DNA of 64,000 bases from Diphasiastrum complanatum (lineage: Eukaryota > Streptophyta > Lycopodiopsida > Lycopodiales > Lycopodiaceae): assembly GCA_029204225.1 (NCBI GenBank), contig CM055098.1, positions 54,568,282 to 54,632,281 of the forward strand, given 5' to 3'. The notes below the pieces were generated by a model, which was not told where the DNA came from, did no database searches, and saw nothing but the letters and a program-made list of their open reading frames with translations. Positions 45,391 through 57,244 of this stretch are shown piece by piece. How positions within the stretch are numbered: the stretch's first letter is position 1; every line of letters starts with the position of its first letter. The translations under genes were made by a program, and so were the position numbers.

Positions 45391-48300
45391 GTTCACTTGG
45401 TCTCCCTCTATACTGAGCTTTACAGCACCCAATTTGGTGTCCTATAGCCAAAGTTATGATCATCTGAAGTTTTGCAGTTTTGTGAGTAAAATTGGCAAAA
45501 TTTGGAATTGTTCTGATTGCATGCCAGTCATTTTCCTAATTTGTAGTACTGTGCTTGCATGGATTAGTTGCATGATGATTCTCAGAGTGATTCTGACATG
45601 CATGAGAGATTTAAAGTCAATTTGAGTGGTCATACGCATGTGCTCTGACAGTTGGGTCACAAATCTGTGTTAATGGTTGACAAATTTCGTAAAACTGAAG
45701 TTTACGTAAAAAATTCCATAATGACATTTATGACTGATGTAGTGCGCTTTGCATGCTAGTTTGAAATTGAGTTAGTAACATTAGGAATCGGACAGTGTTT
45801 CGATTTTTTCGACTTGGATTGCCTTTTGTACTAACAGTATTTTCGTCAAAATTTTCGAGTTACGTGAAATAAAGCAAAAATTGAGTTTTCCGGAAAAAAA
45901 AAAATCAAAATTTTAGTCATTTTTTTGTTATCTATGGAATCAGTTTAGATTAGTGAATTGATTAAACTGAGTTTATTAGTCAAAAATTGATCACAGTGTT
46001 TTCAGTAAGTCTAAATTATTTTCCAGTGATAGATAAAATAAAATTCACAGAAGGAACCGCAATGAATTGCCAAAAGTTTTTAACTGTGCAGTCATTTTTT
46101 AACTTCGAAGTTGAACTCCCAGATTGGAAGTTAAAATTTGAAATTTTTTCTTTTTGTTGAATTTCAATTTGGTAAAAATTGGAAATCAATTACTTGTCTG
46201 ATAAGTTTTTTAATCGATGTTGGTCGATAGTAATCAGTCAAGTGAACGCTTGTGCAAGATACTCGTTATATTTATATTAAAATCATCAAACAATAAGAAA
46301 TGGCCAGATTGGATGAGTGGCAACAGTATTTTTTATCTAAACAGTAAATCCGATAAGATACGAGCCCTCAAATCTATTTCTCGCTTTCTTAATTAATCCT
46401 TTACTTCTTAGTAATTTTTCAAATATAGAATATCATACTGATTTATATGATTCTTTCCAGTAGGAAGTTATTCTTCTGAAAGACTGTTATGTCATATAAA
46501 TTACTACTTGTGAATAGATTTGGAATTCAGTTAAATTCTAAGGTTAAAATGTTTCAATTCTTAGACCATAAAAGATCTCTGTTGCATAAATGGATTTCAG
46601 ATTGAAAATATTTGAAGGAGAAGTCATGTTTGTAATTAAGTGAATTCTTTAGTGGAAGCACTTATTACTGACTTTTCTAGGATTTAGATATTTTCATATA
46701 TCATCTTTCCAGTTAACGTTTATGGAAATTTATAATTTCTTTAGAAGGAGGGATGAAGTGGTGGGATAAAATTCTATTTGGGAATCTGTAGGTTGCATAG
46801 CTTTCGGAAGAGAACCAGCTAGGGTATAGAAATGAGATTGGATCTGAAAGGAATTTTGGATAGATTCTGAATAAGATGCCTAATTGGAACTTTTCGAATA
46901 AGAGAAATTCTCTAGGGATTGTGTGGACAATCTGGAACCAGAACAGGTTTGGAATTTGAATCATTATCTATAAAGTAGTACAGTAAAAGGTCAAAGGTTA
47001 CTAATTCCATTTTGACTAGAATAGAAGTAAGTTTGATCATAATTTAAGTTTGAGAGTTCTATATTGGATCAAGCTAATCTTAATTTAAGTACTAGGATCA
47101 GAGAGGGGTTAATCGGTGGGAGAAATTTATGTAATTAAGAGGTAAATGGGATTGGAAAACTGTTGAGAGTGAATGTTATTCATCTTAGAGATTTCCCGGA
47201 TATGTTATTTACTCATGAAAAATAGAAAATAATCTGTAGCTGAGTTACAAAATCTCAATGAGATATGTGAGTAACATATGTGAGTTCTGGAGGAATCTGC
47301 CAGGTATGAATGTGTTTATGTACTGGGTCATAGTGAGATTATTCTCATATGTGCACAATTAATCTTGTATGAATCTACTATGTAATCCTAGTTACTAAGG
47401 TTATCTGGTGCACTTAACCTAGTCAATGAACATGAACATATGATCAAGTATTGTTTTGACAGATACTTGCAGAGTTAACAAATCTTTGTATAGAAGATTT
47501 ATGGATTAACTTATAAATGATTTGGGTAAGGATCTAAATGTGGTATTATACTAGTATAATTGAATTCTTCACCTAGACATTTGAGATTTCTGAATCATTA
47601 GCAATTAGCTTGAGTAGTTGATTACACCAAGATGAAGTTAATTGGTAAAACGATCAGTGTGATGTGGATTCACCAGAAACTGATGGTTTTTGAGTTATAT
47701 TGCTTGTAAGACGCATGATTAATGAATCATTTGGGTTCATCAATTAAAATTGTGTGCATTGGATATACAGTAGTCTTGGGATAGAGTATTCCTTAGTTAA
47801 GGGAGGGACTTGGCTCATCAGTGATTGTCTCCCAGAGAGCTCAGTTGGATAACAAATCATAATGAATCCAAGAATAACAACTAAATTGATATTCAGCAGG
47901 ACTTTGGGTATCTAGATGTGATTTTGGATGGTAATCTAAAGTTTTTGTAGTTGAAGATGATTGTCATTTGGTATGCTTTCTGTCTTTAATTACCAGTGGT
48001 TTATAGAACTTGAATCTTGCACTTCAGTTAAAGAATCATGTTTTGGAAGTATTCCTAAATCCAGTATTTTCTTAATGGAAAGATTTTTGGAATGACTCTT
48101 ACTTTTCCTGAGTTATGTTGAACATATACTCCAATATCCTATAAATAGTTAAGTATGGTTTTGGATTTCAGAAAGTTATGATTGAGAATCATACGAATCT
48201 AAGTATTTATGATTGATGGATCATAAATAAATACCTAATTATTGTCAGAGGATTATAAGGAATTGTAATGATTTTTAAGTGTGATAATTAATTCTTGATC

Positions 48301-49061
48301 TATTATTTGAGTAAGAATTCAGATCAGTGTTTTGAATATCTCTACTCTAGTATTTTATTTGAGAGCCTATGGATCTCACAGATATTCTCACAAAATAAGT
48401 ATTTTATTTGTGGAGAATTGAATTTAACTAGTGGATGTTATTCTACTACAGTTTATAGTTTGCAGATGCTTGAAAACAGTTCTTCATTTGAATTGGATCT
48501 CCAGTTATCTTAGAAGACAGACAAGTCTATTAAGATGAATGAATGTTATTTTCTTGTATTTGGTGCTAGAAACAGGAGCATTTAACTCAAAAAAGTATCT
48601 GGGGTACTCAAAGTTGAGTTTTAATCATTCTATATCTTAATGATTCTCCTAGAGATTCTAATTGAATGAATTATCATATCTTAGAATTTGGATTCTAAGG
48701 GTATTTGTACTTGAAAGCTTAATAGACTATAGTTATAATTATTTTATTATTTCTTTAACTTTAGTCTTCTAAGTTAGGTTATGTCACCCAGTGTTTCATG
48801 TAAGAGTTTTACATGAAGGTGATGTTACTAACTTGTGATGAATGTAATTCAGATGGAAAATTTATCGCTTAGTGTACTTTTCAAACCTAAGTTGTACTCT
48901 AGTGCAGAGATTATTACTTGAAAATAGGATTATCTCTGAGTACTTGTTTGTTGTAAAAGTTAAACTAAGGATAACGATTTTCTAGGTTGATATTTAAAGT
49001 TAAGAGAACTGTTCCTGTTATTCTTTCCTGTTTAGAGAGCTTCTAAGGATAGAAGCAGTTT
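45391..49061 (+). other. N internal region, right part: no coding seen
   Basis: 3.7 kb of AT-rich DNA. The longest frames are under 90 codons and match nothing I know. The text before the purine tract (gatagaagcagtttaaggaggg) looks like the end of a Gypsy element, so N may derive from one. Confidence 0.75.
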
Positions 49062-49074
49062 AAGGAGGGAAGAA
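49062..49074 (+). promoter_or_regulatory. Polypurine tract of N
   Basis: aaggagggaagaa stands directly before the LTR start TGTTATGTCC. Confidence 0.9.
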
Positions 49075-49586
49075 TGTTATGTCCATGGCCAGTAAGTAGG
49101 ATTCAGTATACTCCTAGTCTTGGATACACGGTTCCAGTAAATCAAGCTATTAGTTATGCCACGTCATACTGGATGTGACCCGAAAGTAACTAATATCCTT
49201 GTGAGGTCCAGAACACACTAAATGGAGTTTAGACAAGGTATGAGACAGTGTATGCATGTGTAGAGTTATCAATAGCAATTTTATGAATAGGTGGTCCATG
49301 CTTAGGACTCTATTCTAGGTGAATCTATGTATAAGGAACTTAGGGCTATGCATGGCTATGTGCCCAAGTTGCTTTTGGCTCTATATATTGAGGCCAAACT
49401 TGCCCTACTCCTAATTGTGATCATTGATTCATTGCCAGAGTTTCACTCTACATTCATGCTTCTTGTTCCTTGGCTTGGGGGTGAAGCTTCTAGAGTTGAT
49501 TGGTTGCTTCTACTTGGCTGGGTGGTTGCTCCATAGTGTGTTTTTCCTTGTGTTTTGTCTCAGGATCTTAGGGAGCTTCCCTTACA
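49075..49586 (+). repeat. Right LTR of N, 512 bp
   Basis: Starts TGTTATGTCCATGG, ends cttcccttaca, followed by attag. Has the same ctatatatt box (49381) as the left copy. Confidence 0.94.
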
Positions 49587-49611
49587 ATTAGATTGTAGAA
49601 CAATAAACTCA

Positions 49612-50320
49612 AAGCTTAGGATATTTAGGGTTAATAAATGTTGGAGGTTAGGTTATCATCATAGGCCTGTCTAACATATTGTGAATAAGCTTTGCTCCTT
49701 TGGGATCAAAATACTATGTGACATGAAAGAAGAAACCACTTCTAATCATTTTTGCCTTGTCTTTGTCTAGAAATAGGATTGAAGGTGGTGGGTGAGGAAA
49801 AGTCCCTACATTTGCAGATGGAAATGATTGGATGCTGTAGGTACATGATAGTTTTTTAAATATGATTTTTCAAATAAAAATAACATGTTTTTTTTTTGGA
49901 CAAGTAGACAATTAATAATGACAACTCCATTGGGCGAATCAAAACATGGTAGTTGGCTTGCAAGAGAAGGTTACAAAGAGTGGAACTGTGTCTTTGAATG
50001 CACAACTATTGGACTTGAGTAACCAAATATTTCAAATAGTAAAATACACTACATATTTAATGGAATATATAAGATGATCTTGCATTGGAGCAACATAGAA
50101 ATATGAGCTTGTCTTTGTCCATAGGAAGATCGACATCAATGATACTAGTTGACTTATGACTTGGATTTGGAAGATTTTAAGAATACAAGGAAAAAAATTC
50201 AATTTCTAAAAGAGGTTCATTGGGTGGTGATGATAGTCATAGACCTAAATACGAGCATGTAACACTGTCATAAAAGAGACAATCAAGTAAGTATAAACCC
50301 TATTGAGAATATGGATAATG
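49612..50320 (+). repeat. Left arm, outer part, of a large inverted repeat
   Basis: Matches 56059-56714 in reverse with many small differences (agcttgtctttgtccatagg, gtgatgatagtcatagacc and so on). Both arms hold traces of the same frames (LSLNAQLLDLSNQI-like; GGDDSHRPKYEHV), so a coding unit of unknown type was duplicated head to head. M is inserted at its end. Confidence 0.8.
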
Positions 50321-50975
50321 TGTGAAAAAAGTGGATCTTGAATGGATCCAAACTCCCAAAGTACTTGGCTAAGATCTTTGCACAACAAGCTACAAAAGCT
50401 AGAAACGGCAAAGCATCCTAATGCTACCTTTGATACACATGAACTTGACAAAGCATTCAAGAGACAAAAGAAACTAATAAAAGGTATTGATGGTAGCCAA
50501 AAATAGCAGCAAACAGGGCTCCCAACAGCAACCTACCACTTTTGGAAACCTCTTAAGATCATACACAAAAGCTTGAAGACAATACACAAAGCAATGCTCT
50601 CAATGGAGGAAGAAACTGTGACAATGATCTATTGATCTCTCTCAACAATACAATAAGTTTCTCCAACCTGTTCTCCATGAATTTCAGCCTAATATAGGTG
50701 AGAAAGATGACTCTCTCTCCTCTCTCTAGAACTTAGGACCCAATTTTAGGGCACCAGTAGCCTAAAATAGCCAATTTTGGCCTATATGTCCAAATAACAT
50801 GATTTTGGTGTCATTTCGAAGGTCCTGAAGTTTGGGACTTCTTCAATATGAGATATATACTAAAATAAAAATATCTAGACCTCTCTCACATGTGTGAAAG
50901 GTTAGATCCAAAAGTATGTACAAAAATTGCCAATTTAGGCCTCAAATTAGCTAGGAAATGTTGACAATTTTCACA
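50321..50975 (-). repeat. Left (3') LTR of M
   Basis: Plus-strand start tgtgaaaaaagtgg, end acaattttcaca. The palindrome cacatgtgtg is at 50887-50896, the same place as the H palindrome. Confidence 0.93.
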
Positions 50976-50985
50976 CTCCCTCTTC
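50976..50985 (-). promoter_or_regulatory. Polypurine tract of M
   Basis: gaagagggag on the minus strand, directly before TGTGAAAATTG. Confidence 0.88.
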
Positions 50986-50988
50986 AAC

Positions 50989-51555
50989 TTAACTTGCTAG
51001 TTTTATAACACTAATTTGCTCCAAACTAATAATGATCTCCATCATGATAATAGATCTCTTCTCAAGTGTTCTAATATGTACAATATGAAGTACAACATAA
51101 TTGATATAGATAATAGTGTCCATATAGGATGTTTCACTATTTCTTACATCAATTTTACATAGAATGATGAACAAGATACATGTAAAAGAATATAGAATCA
51201 TAATGAAAGGATTCCTCCATGTATCCACATTTGAATTTTCTATAAAATAATAGCAAACAAGTTGTAAGTGAAAGTAACCAACAAGTGTTTGCATGCCTCC
51301 TCCACATTCCACTATGCCCATAGTGAATGCACCATGTATCTCCATGAATGAACCATGTATCTCCATGAATGAACCTCCATCACCACCTTGCTTTTGTAGA
51401 TCTCCAATCCATGAAAGCCCTTGAGTGAATGAATGCCAAAATGATGTGTTCTTTGCTCTATTTGAATGAGCAAAACTTGAACTTGAAATACTTGAAGTAT
51501 CTCCACAAGATTTGCATACAACCCTTGATCCTACATTGTCGACATTCATTTGCAA
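50989..51555 (-). pseudogene. Post-gag ORF of M
   Basis: A 188-residue frame with a Ser-rich start, a GGDGGSFMEIHGSFMEIHG repeat and two hydrophobic stretches (LVCYYFIE..., FIMILYSFTCILFIILCKI) that could form a membrane helix. Parts match O (GGDGGSFME; WNHFIYILC-like). This gag-only family thus carries extra sequence after gag in place of pol. Function unknown. Confidence 0.5.
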
Positions 51556-52339
51556 AATGACCTTTTATCCCACAATGAAAGCACTTGAACTTTGACTTAT
51601 CTTTCTTTCTAAAAGAAGTAGAAGAGGAGGAGGAAGAGTGGTCATCATGATCCGAGTTACCACCTTTGGACCATTTTCCTTTGCCTTTACCTTTGCCTTT
51701 GACTTTGGCTTTTGTGAAAAAAGCCTCTTCACCTCCACCTTGCAAGGATGCACCATCAATCTTTGATTGCAACCTATGTTCTTCAGTCAATAAGATTTCT
51801 TGCAAGTCAACCACACTTGGCAAGACTCTTTGAATGGCAAAACTTTGCACAAGGTTAGCATGTTCATCTAGCAAACCATTCAACATAACCTAGACTATTT
51901 CACCATCTTTTATGCTTTCATCAATGCATGCTAGATCATTACTTAAGGACTTAACCCTCAAGACAAATTCATGAGCACTTTCTCCCTCTCTATGTCTACT
52001 AAAAAATATTTGCCTCCTTAGGGTCAATACCCTAGATGTGGACTTTGATTCGAAGAGTTTCTTCAAGGCATTCCATGCCTCACTTGCACTTTGACACTTA
52101 CCAACTTCCTTGAGAAGTTCATTGGTAACATTCATTTTAATGATATGAAGAGCCCTTTTGGCCTTCTTATCAATCCTTTGTTGCTCTCGAACTGTGGGTG
52201 GTCTCTCTTCAGTTCCTGCAATTATGTCCATGAGTTTATTCAACTCAAGTAAGGATTCCATCCTTACTTTCCAAGTAGAGTAGTTTGATGAACTCAACCT
52301 ATCATTAGTTTCTAGCATGATCCCACCCTTGGAAGCCAT
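51458..52339 (-). pseudogene. gag remnant of M
   Basis: MASKGGIMLETNDRLSSSNY start, RALHIIKMNVTNELLKEVGK, STSRVLTLRRQIFFSRHREG, ANLVQSFAIQRVLPSVVDLQ, then a Lys/Gly-rich stretch and a knuckle CFHCGIKGHFANECRQC. Clearly the same family as gag of H and D. Broken. Confidence 0.87.
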
Positions 52340-53451
52340 GAATATAATTATTCTTCAACTTTTAGACTCTGTCCTAATGCACCTAGCACTCACTTTTCTC
52401 TCAACAAATGATGGATAAGGAGATCTCAGAAGATCGAGGACCCTAAAACACTTCTATCTTGAACCTGGCTGATTTCCAAGCATAGAAAGGAAGATTGAAA
52501 CACATGCAACACTAAGAATGGATTACAAACTCAAACCAGCCTGAACACACTCTTGCTTGAGCTCTCAAACTTTCCAGCAAGTGACCAAATCAAGTTATGG
52601 TGTGAAGAGTTACTTGCATTCTTAGAAAATACACAAGACTAGGCTGCCAAGAATACCTAGAATTGAACAAACTTGATCAACATATGATCAACACAATAAG
52701 ATATTGATTCAACCTGTAAAACCACATGTAAACCACACTTCTAAAAGTTTATAAACTCCAGCAAATGATAAATACAAGCTTTAGAGGCTAATGAAAGAGC
52801 ACACTTAGTGAATCACAAGACTAACTTCACTAGCTTGTCAAATCTTGGTGTTTAGATGTAGATCTAAGATCACTTCACATGAAAATGTTCCTCAACCAGT
52901 TAAGAACCTGAAAACACATTTGCATAATGGTTAAAACCTTCCAGCAAATGCTCCAATCAAATTACATAAGGAGAGTTACTTACATGCTCAACAAAGTACA
53001 CCAAAATTTATGCAAAAGATTGTTGAGAATCTGTTCACCCAAAAGGGGATCTTTCATTCAAGTGGGAGCTTTGCTCAGCCTTTTGGAGAAATACAAAGTC
53101 ACTCAAAGAGTATTTGTCATCCACTTAAGGAGAAGGTTCATCCACTTAAGGAGAGTGTTCATCCACAAAGGAGAGTGTTCATCCACAGAAGTGGAGATTG
53201 TCAACAATACATTGAACATAACATTGTTAGTATTGAATATGTACAAGCCTCACAATCAACAAATGATTAGGTGTTATGATCTGATTCAAAATAGCTTCTT
53301 TTCAGCCTCTGATCTTCAATAGACCTGAAATATGCTTTTGATCCACAAGTTCAACTCAACAAACAAAGGTTAGTAAGATTTGATCAACAATGCAATGCAT
53401 AATCATGCTAGAACTTGATCAAACATCCAAATATCACCATAAATGGAACCA
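52340..53451 (-). other. Leader of M
   Basis: 1.1 kb, close to the H leader over its whole length, including the repeated 'catccacttaaggaga' block near 53120-53160. No clear primer site is seen at the LTR edge. Confidence 0.75.
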
Positions 53452-54099
53452 TGTGAAAAAAGTGGATCTTGAATGGATCCAAACTCCCAAAATACTTGGC
53501 TAAGATCTTTGCACAACAAGCTACAAAAGCTAGAAATGGCAAAGCATCGTAATGCTACCTTTGATACACGTGAACTTGACAAAGCATTCAAGAGACAAAA
53601 GAAACTAATGAAACGTACTGATGATAGCCAAAAATAGCAGGGCTCCCAACAGCAACCTACCACTTTTGGAAACCTCTTAAGATCATACACAAAAGCTTGA
53701 AGACAATACACAAAGCAATGCTCTCAATGGAGGAAGAAACTGTGACAATGATCTATTGATCTCTCTCAACAATACAATAAATTTCTCCAACCTGTTCTCC
53801 ACGAATTTCAGCCTAATATAGATGAGAGAGATGACTCGCTCTCCTCTCTCTAGAACTTAGGACCAAATTTTAGGGCACCAGTAGTCAAAAATAGCCAATT
53901 TTGGCCTATATGTCCAAATAACATGATTTTGGTGTCATTTCGAAGGTCCTGAAGTTTGGGACTTCTTCAATATGAAATATATACTAAAATAAAAGTATCT
54001 AGGCCTCTTTCACATGTGTGAAAGGTTAGATCCAAAACTATGTACAAAAATTGCCAATTTAGGCCTCAAACTAGCTAGGAAATGTTGACAATTTTCACA
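53452..54099 (-). repeat. Right (5') LTR of M
   Basis: Starts tgtgaaaaaagtgg on the plus strand and ends caattttcaca, followed by taatg. Palindrome cacatgtgtg at 54011-54020. Confidence 0.93.
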
Positions 54100-54116
54100 T
54101 AATGTTCCTGAAGAGT

Positions 54117-54427
54117 GTTTTCATACTATTATGTCAGATGTGCATGATTGGGATTGCTAAATATCAAATATATTATGAATGTGACAGCATCAAGAAGTCA
54201 GATTATATGTTCATTGATGATACGAAAAAAGAGAAATGTGAGAAGTTTATTAATCACTCTACTAATAAAAACTTCCTAGGGTGGTGGTACCCTATCTATT
54301 TTAAATGTCAAAGAGAGCATATTAATGGTGTATCACAATAGATGTTTTGGTTTTGTAATGCCAAAGCGACACACTCATGCTCTAAGAAGTATCTAAGACA
54401 TTATTGCCCATGCACTAGGTGTTTGAA
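54117..54427 (+). repeat. Left arm, inner part, of the large inverted repeat
   Basis: Matches 55514-55817 in reverse, from gttttcatactattatg to cactaggtgtttgaa. A frame with FLGWWYPIYFKCQREHINGV is present. The inner end has a CACTA word, but no complete CACTA transposon can be shown. Confidence 0.8.
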
Positions 54428-55275
54428 AGTTTACAAAAGGAATTGATCTTACTAGAGGTGAGAAAGACCGGCACCTTGCACATAAAGGTGACCACAGCCC
54501 GCACATGGAACACGAGGGCGAGAAGAGGGATATGGAGAAAGTTGAGAAACTGAAAGAGAGGAAGGATGGGACGGACAGTATGGCCCAAGGAAACAAGCAA
54601 GGAATCCGCAACATCACGATGGGCTTCACAACGTGCACATGAAGGGGAAGCACTAGAAGGGTGGTTTGAAGGTGACGCGGGTCTCTTTTCTCCATGCCGA
54701 GCAAGGATTGAAATCCGTGAGTTACAGAGGATGAGAAGATTTTTGAGGAACCATATTGACAGGTAAAGAAGATCCCAGCATTAAAGCAACATGAGGAATG
54801 CACAGGCAGAACGCAAAATGGAAAGCAGGGACAACAAGACAGGCTTTTGGAAAAAGGTTATGCAAAAAAAAAATTATGAGCCTTAGAATAGCAAAAGCGA
54901 TGCACAAGATAAATCTTACAATTTAAGAAAAGAGAAAAAAAATCAGCTACCTAAAAATACTTGTGTTTTTTTTTTTTTGATACGTTTTCCTCAATTAACT
55001 TTTAATAAACATCTAGAATTCATTTTCTATTACACAATATCCAAAAAACAAAAAATTTGTGCTCGTATATGATGAACCACACCTATTGTAGGTTAACTCA
55101 ATTCTTATAATGAACTCAATTCTTTTAATGACAACTATATGATAGAGTCAACTATCACACTGTTTTGTGGATTCTAGTTTGAAACCAACTTTTGTCAAAG
55201 ATTCATTCTCACCTCTAGTAAAATCAATTCCTTTGATGGTTGGGTCTGCTACATCTCATTTTTTTTTAATTAGCC
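54428..55275. other. Spacer of the inverted repeat
   Basis: Unique 0.85 kb between the arms. 54.43-54.85 kb is GC-richer than its surroundings and has charged frames on the plus strand (KGIDLTRGEKDRHLAHKGDH) that I cannot assign. The rest is AT-rich with nothing recognised. Confidence 0.6.
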
Positions 55276-56060
55276 GACTTACCACCTCTTCACTTTTTTG
55301 ATCTGTTGCAGTCAGTTGGCAGACTCCCACTAACATCATCGTAGTTTTTGCACTTTTATTTTTAATGTCAGGATCAAGATTAATCTTAGTTTTACTACAA
55401 GCTTCGCTCTTGTTTGAGCTTACTTTTGCGTAAACTTTTCCTTCGGGGTGTATATATCTTTTTCATCAATGTACCTACTAGTTTTTTCTATGAATAAATG
55501 CACCAGGGTATTTCTTCAAACACCTAGTGCATGGGTAATAATATCTTGGATACTTAGAGCATGAGTGTGTCACTTTGACACTACAAAACCAAAACATCTA
55601 TTGTGATACACCATTAATATGCTCTCTTTGACATTTAAAATAGGTAGGGTACCACCACCCTAGGAAGTTTTTATTAGTAGAGTGATTAATAAACTTCTCA
55701 CATTTTTCTTTTTTCGTATCATCAATGTAAGTAGAACATATAACTTGACTCACATTTATAATATATTAGAAAATTTGCAATCCCAATCATGCACATCTAA
55801 CATAATAGTATGAAAACGTGCATCAATGGATGATTGATAAATATCCTTGGTGCATTTATTCATAGAAAAAACTAGTAAATACATACACCCCGAAAGGGAA
55901 GTTTAAGCAAAAGTAATCTCAAACAAGAGCGATGCTTGCACGAAATCTAAGATTAACCCAAATCCCGACGTTTAAAATAAAAGTGCAAAAACTATGATGA
56001 TGTTTGTGGGAGTCTGCCAACTGACTGCAGCAGATCAAAAAAGTGAAGAGGTGGTAAGTC
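55276..56060. repeat. Nested inverted repeat of about 230 bp around the right inner arm
   Basis: 55276-55513 and 55838-56060 are inverted copies (gacttaccacctcttcac...caccagggta) and enclose the right inner arm 55514-55817. The left arm lacks this unit, so it was gained on one side. It could be a foldback-type or CACTA-like element; no target duplication is evident. Confidence 0.65.
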
Positions 56061-56714
56061 TACATTATCCATGTTATCAATACTTACATGATTGTCTTTT
56101 TTTAATGACAGTGTTACATGCTCGTATTTAGGTCTATGACTATCATCACCACCCAATGAACCTCTTTTAAGATCTTCCAAATCCAAGTCATAAGTCTCAA
56201 TCTCCTTCATAATAGCATTAGTCAAGTCAACTAGTGTTATTGATGTCAATCTTCCTATGGACAAAAACAAGCTCATATTTCTAAGTTGCTCCAATGCAAG
56301 ATCATCTTATATATCCCATTAAATATGTAGTGTATTTAACTATTTGAAGAATTTGGTTACTCAAGTCCAATAGTTGTGCATTCAAAGACACGGTTCCACT
56401 CTTTGTAACCTTCTCTTGCAAGCCAACTACCATGTCTTGATTCATATTTGTGCCCAATGGAGTTGTCATTATTAATTGTCTATTTGTCCAAAAAAAAAAC
56501 ATGTTTTTTTTATTTGAGAAATCATATTAAAAAAATTATCGTGTACCTACAACATTCTATTTCCAGACAAAGACAAGGCAAAAATGATCAGAAGTGGTTT
56601 CTTCTTTCATGTCACATAGTATTATGATCCCAAGGGAGCAAAGCTTATTCACAATATATTAGACAAGCCTATGATGATAACCTGACCTCTAACATTCATT
56701 AACCCTAAATATCC
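56059..56714 (-). repeat. Right arm, outer part, of the large inverted repeat
   Basis: Reverse copy of 49612-50320. Minus-strand frames include SLFLSIGRLTSITLVDLTNA and GGDDSHRPKYEHVTLSLKKD, with a GTAAGT-like junction at its inner end. This hints at exons of an unknown gene or transposase, which I cannot name. Confidence 0.7.
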
Positions 56715-56733
56715 AAAGATCAAGCTTACATCT

Positions 56734-56747
56734 CCCCCCCCCCCCCC

Positions 56748-56822
<75 letters not shown>
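56734..56822. repeat. Compound microsatellite (C)25-(TC)n-(AC)n
   Basis: 25 Cs (56734-56758), then a TC run with one TATC break, then about nine AC units. Such C runs are rare in nuclear DNA and are prone to assembly error. Confidence 0.95.
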
Positions 56823-56823
<1 letters not shown>

Positions 56824-57244
56824 AAGATAGCAATAACGATCAAATCCAATAATAAGCAAATCCAACAAAGCAATAAACATGATAGAGATGGAGGATAAAG
56901 AAAAGCCATGACATTTAATGTCAAAAATTAGTAGTCTCCACTCTTCTTGATTGAACAGAAAAATGAAGTACATGGTGCCACTATTTATACTGGAAAATGA
57001 GTACTTTGCCCCCTTGGCTATTGGTCAATTTCTATGCCCCTTATAAGTTGGATTCTAAAAGAGGTGAGAAATACCTTTTATTCAAAATTTTGATTTTTAG
57101 ACCACTAATCGAATCAGCTCCCACAATGGCCTAAAAATCACTTTTATTTCCATCTCTAAATGAAATATTAATGTGATCGCTTGATTGGAGTTACACACGC
57201 AGGGTGCCAAATTCACACTTATTCACTTGATCTAAGATCTAACA
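56823..57244 (-). repeat. Possible old LTR distantly like that of K
   Basis: Word order resembles the K LTR: caataaacatg, ctccactcttcttgatt, tggtgccactatttata (TATA on minus), ccccttggctattgg, acacgcagggtgcc, ending aaca. Similarity is loose and no partner or target duplication is seen. Confidence 0.35.

Larger units (their letters stand above)
17593..49586 (+). mobile_element. Element N: non-coding LTR retrotransposon (LARD-like), outer shell of the nest
   Basis: Two 512-520-bp LTRs are flanked by the perfect 5-bp duplication attag (17588-17592 and 49587-49591). A primer site follows the left LTR and a purine tract precedes the right one, giving plus orientation. Its own internal DNA (18113-19241 and 45386-49074, about 4.8 kb) has no recognisable gag or pol, as in LARD elements that rely on enzymes from others. 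Its LTRs differ by a few percent by eye, so it is the oldest layer of the nest. K is inserted inside. Confidence 0.9.
50321..54099 (-). mobile_element. Element M: gag-only LTR retrotransposon, relative of H
   Basis: 3779 bp with LTRs of 655 and 648 bp and the exact duplication taatg (50316-50320 and 54100-54104). Parts: LTR, leader nearly the same as that of H, gag with zinc knuckle, a post-gag ORF, purine tract, LTR. No protease, integrase or RT. LTRs differ by roughly 4-5% by eye, so it is older than H. The gag is broken, with a few breaks. Confidence 0.92.

Noticed and set aside
54393-54803. 136-codon minus-strand frame with many hydrophobic residues
   Set aside because: No family match, and it lies in a GC-richer patch where chance frames are longer; not supported as a gene.
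54412-55530. A complete CACTA transposon between the cactaggtgtttg words
   Set aside because: The words are the ends of the larger inverted arms; no transposase and no 3-bp target duplication are visible.
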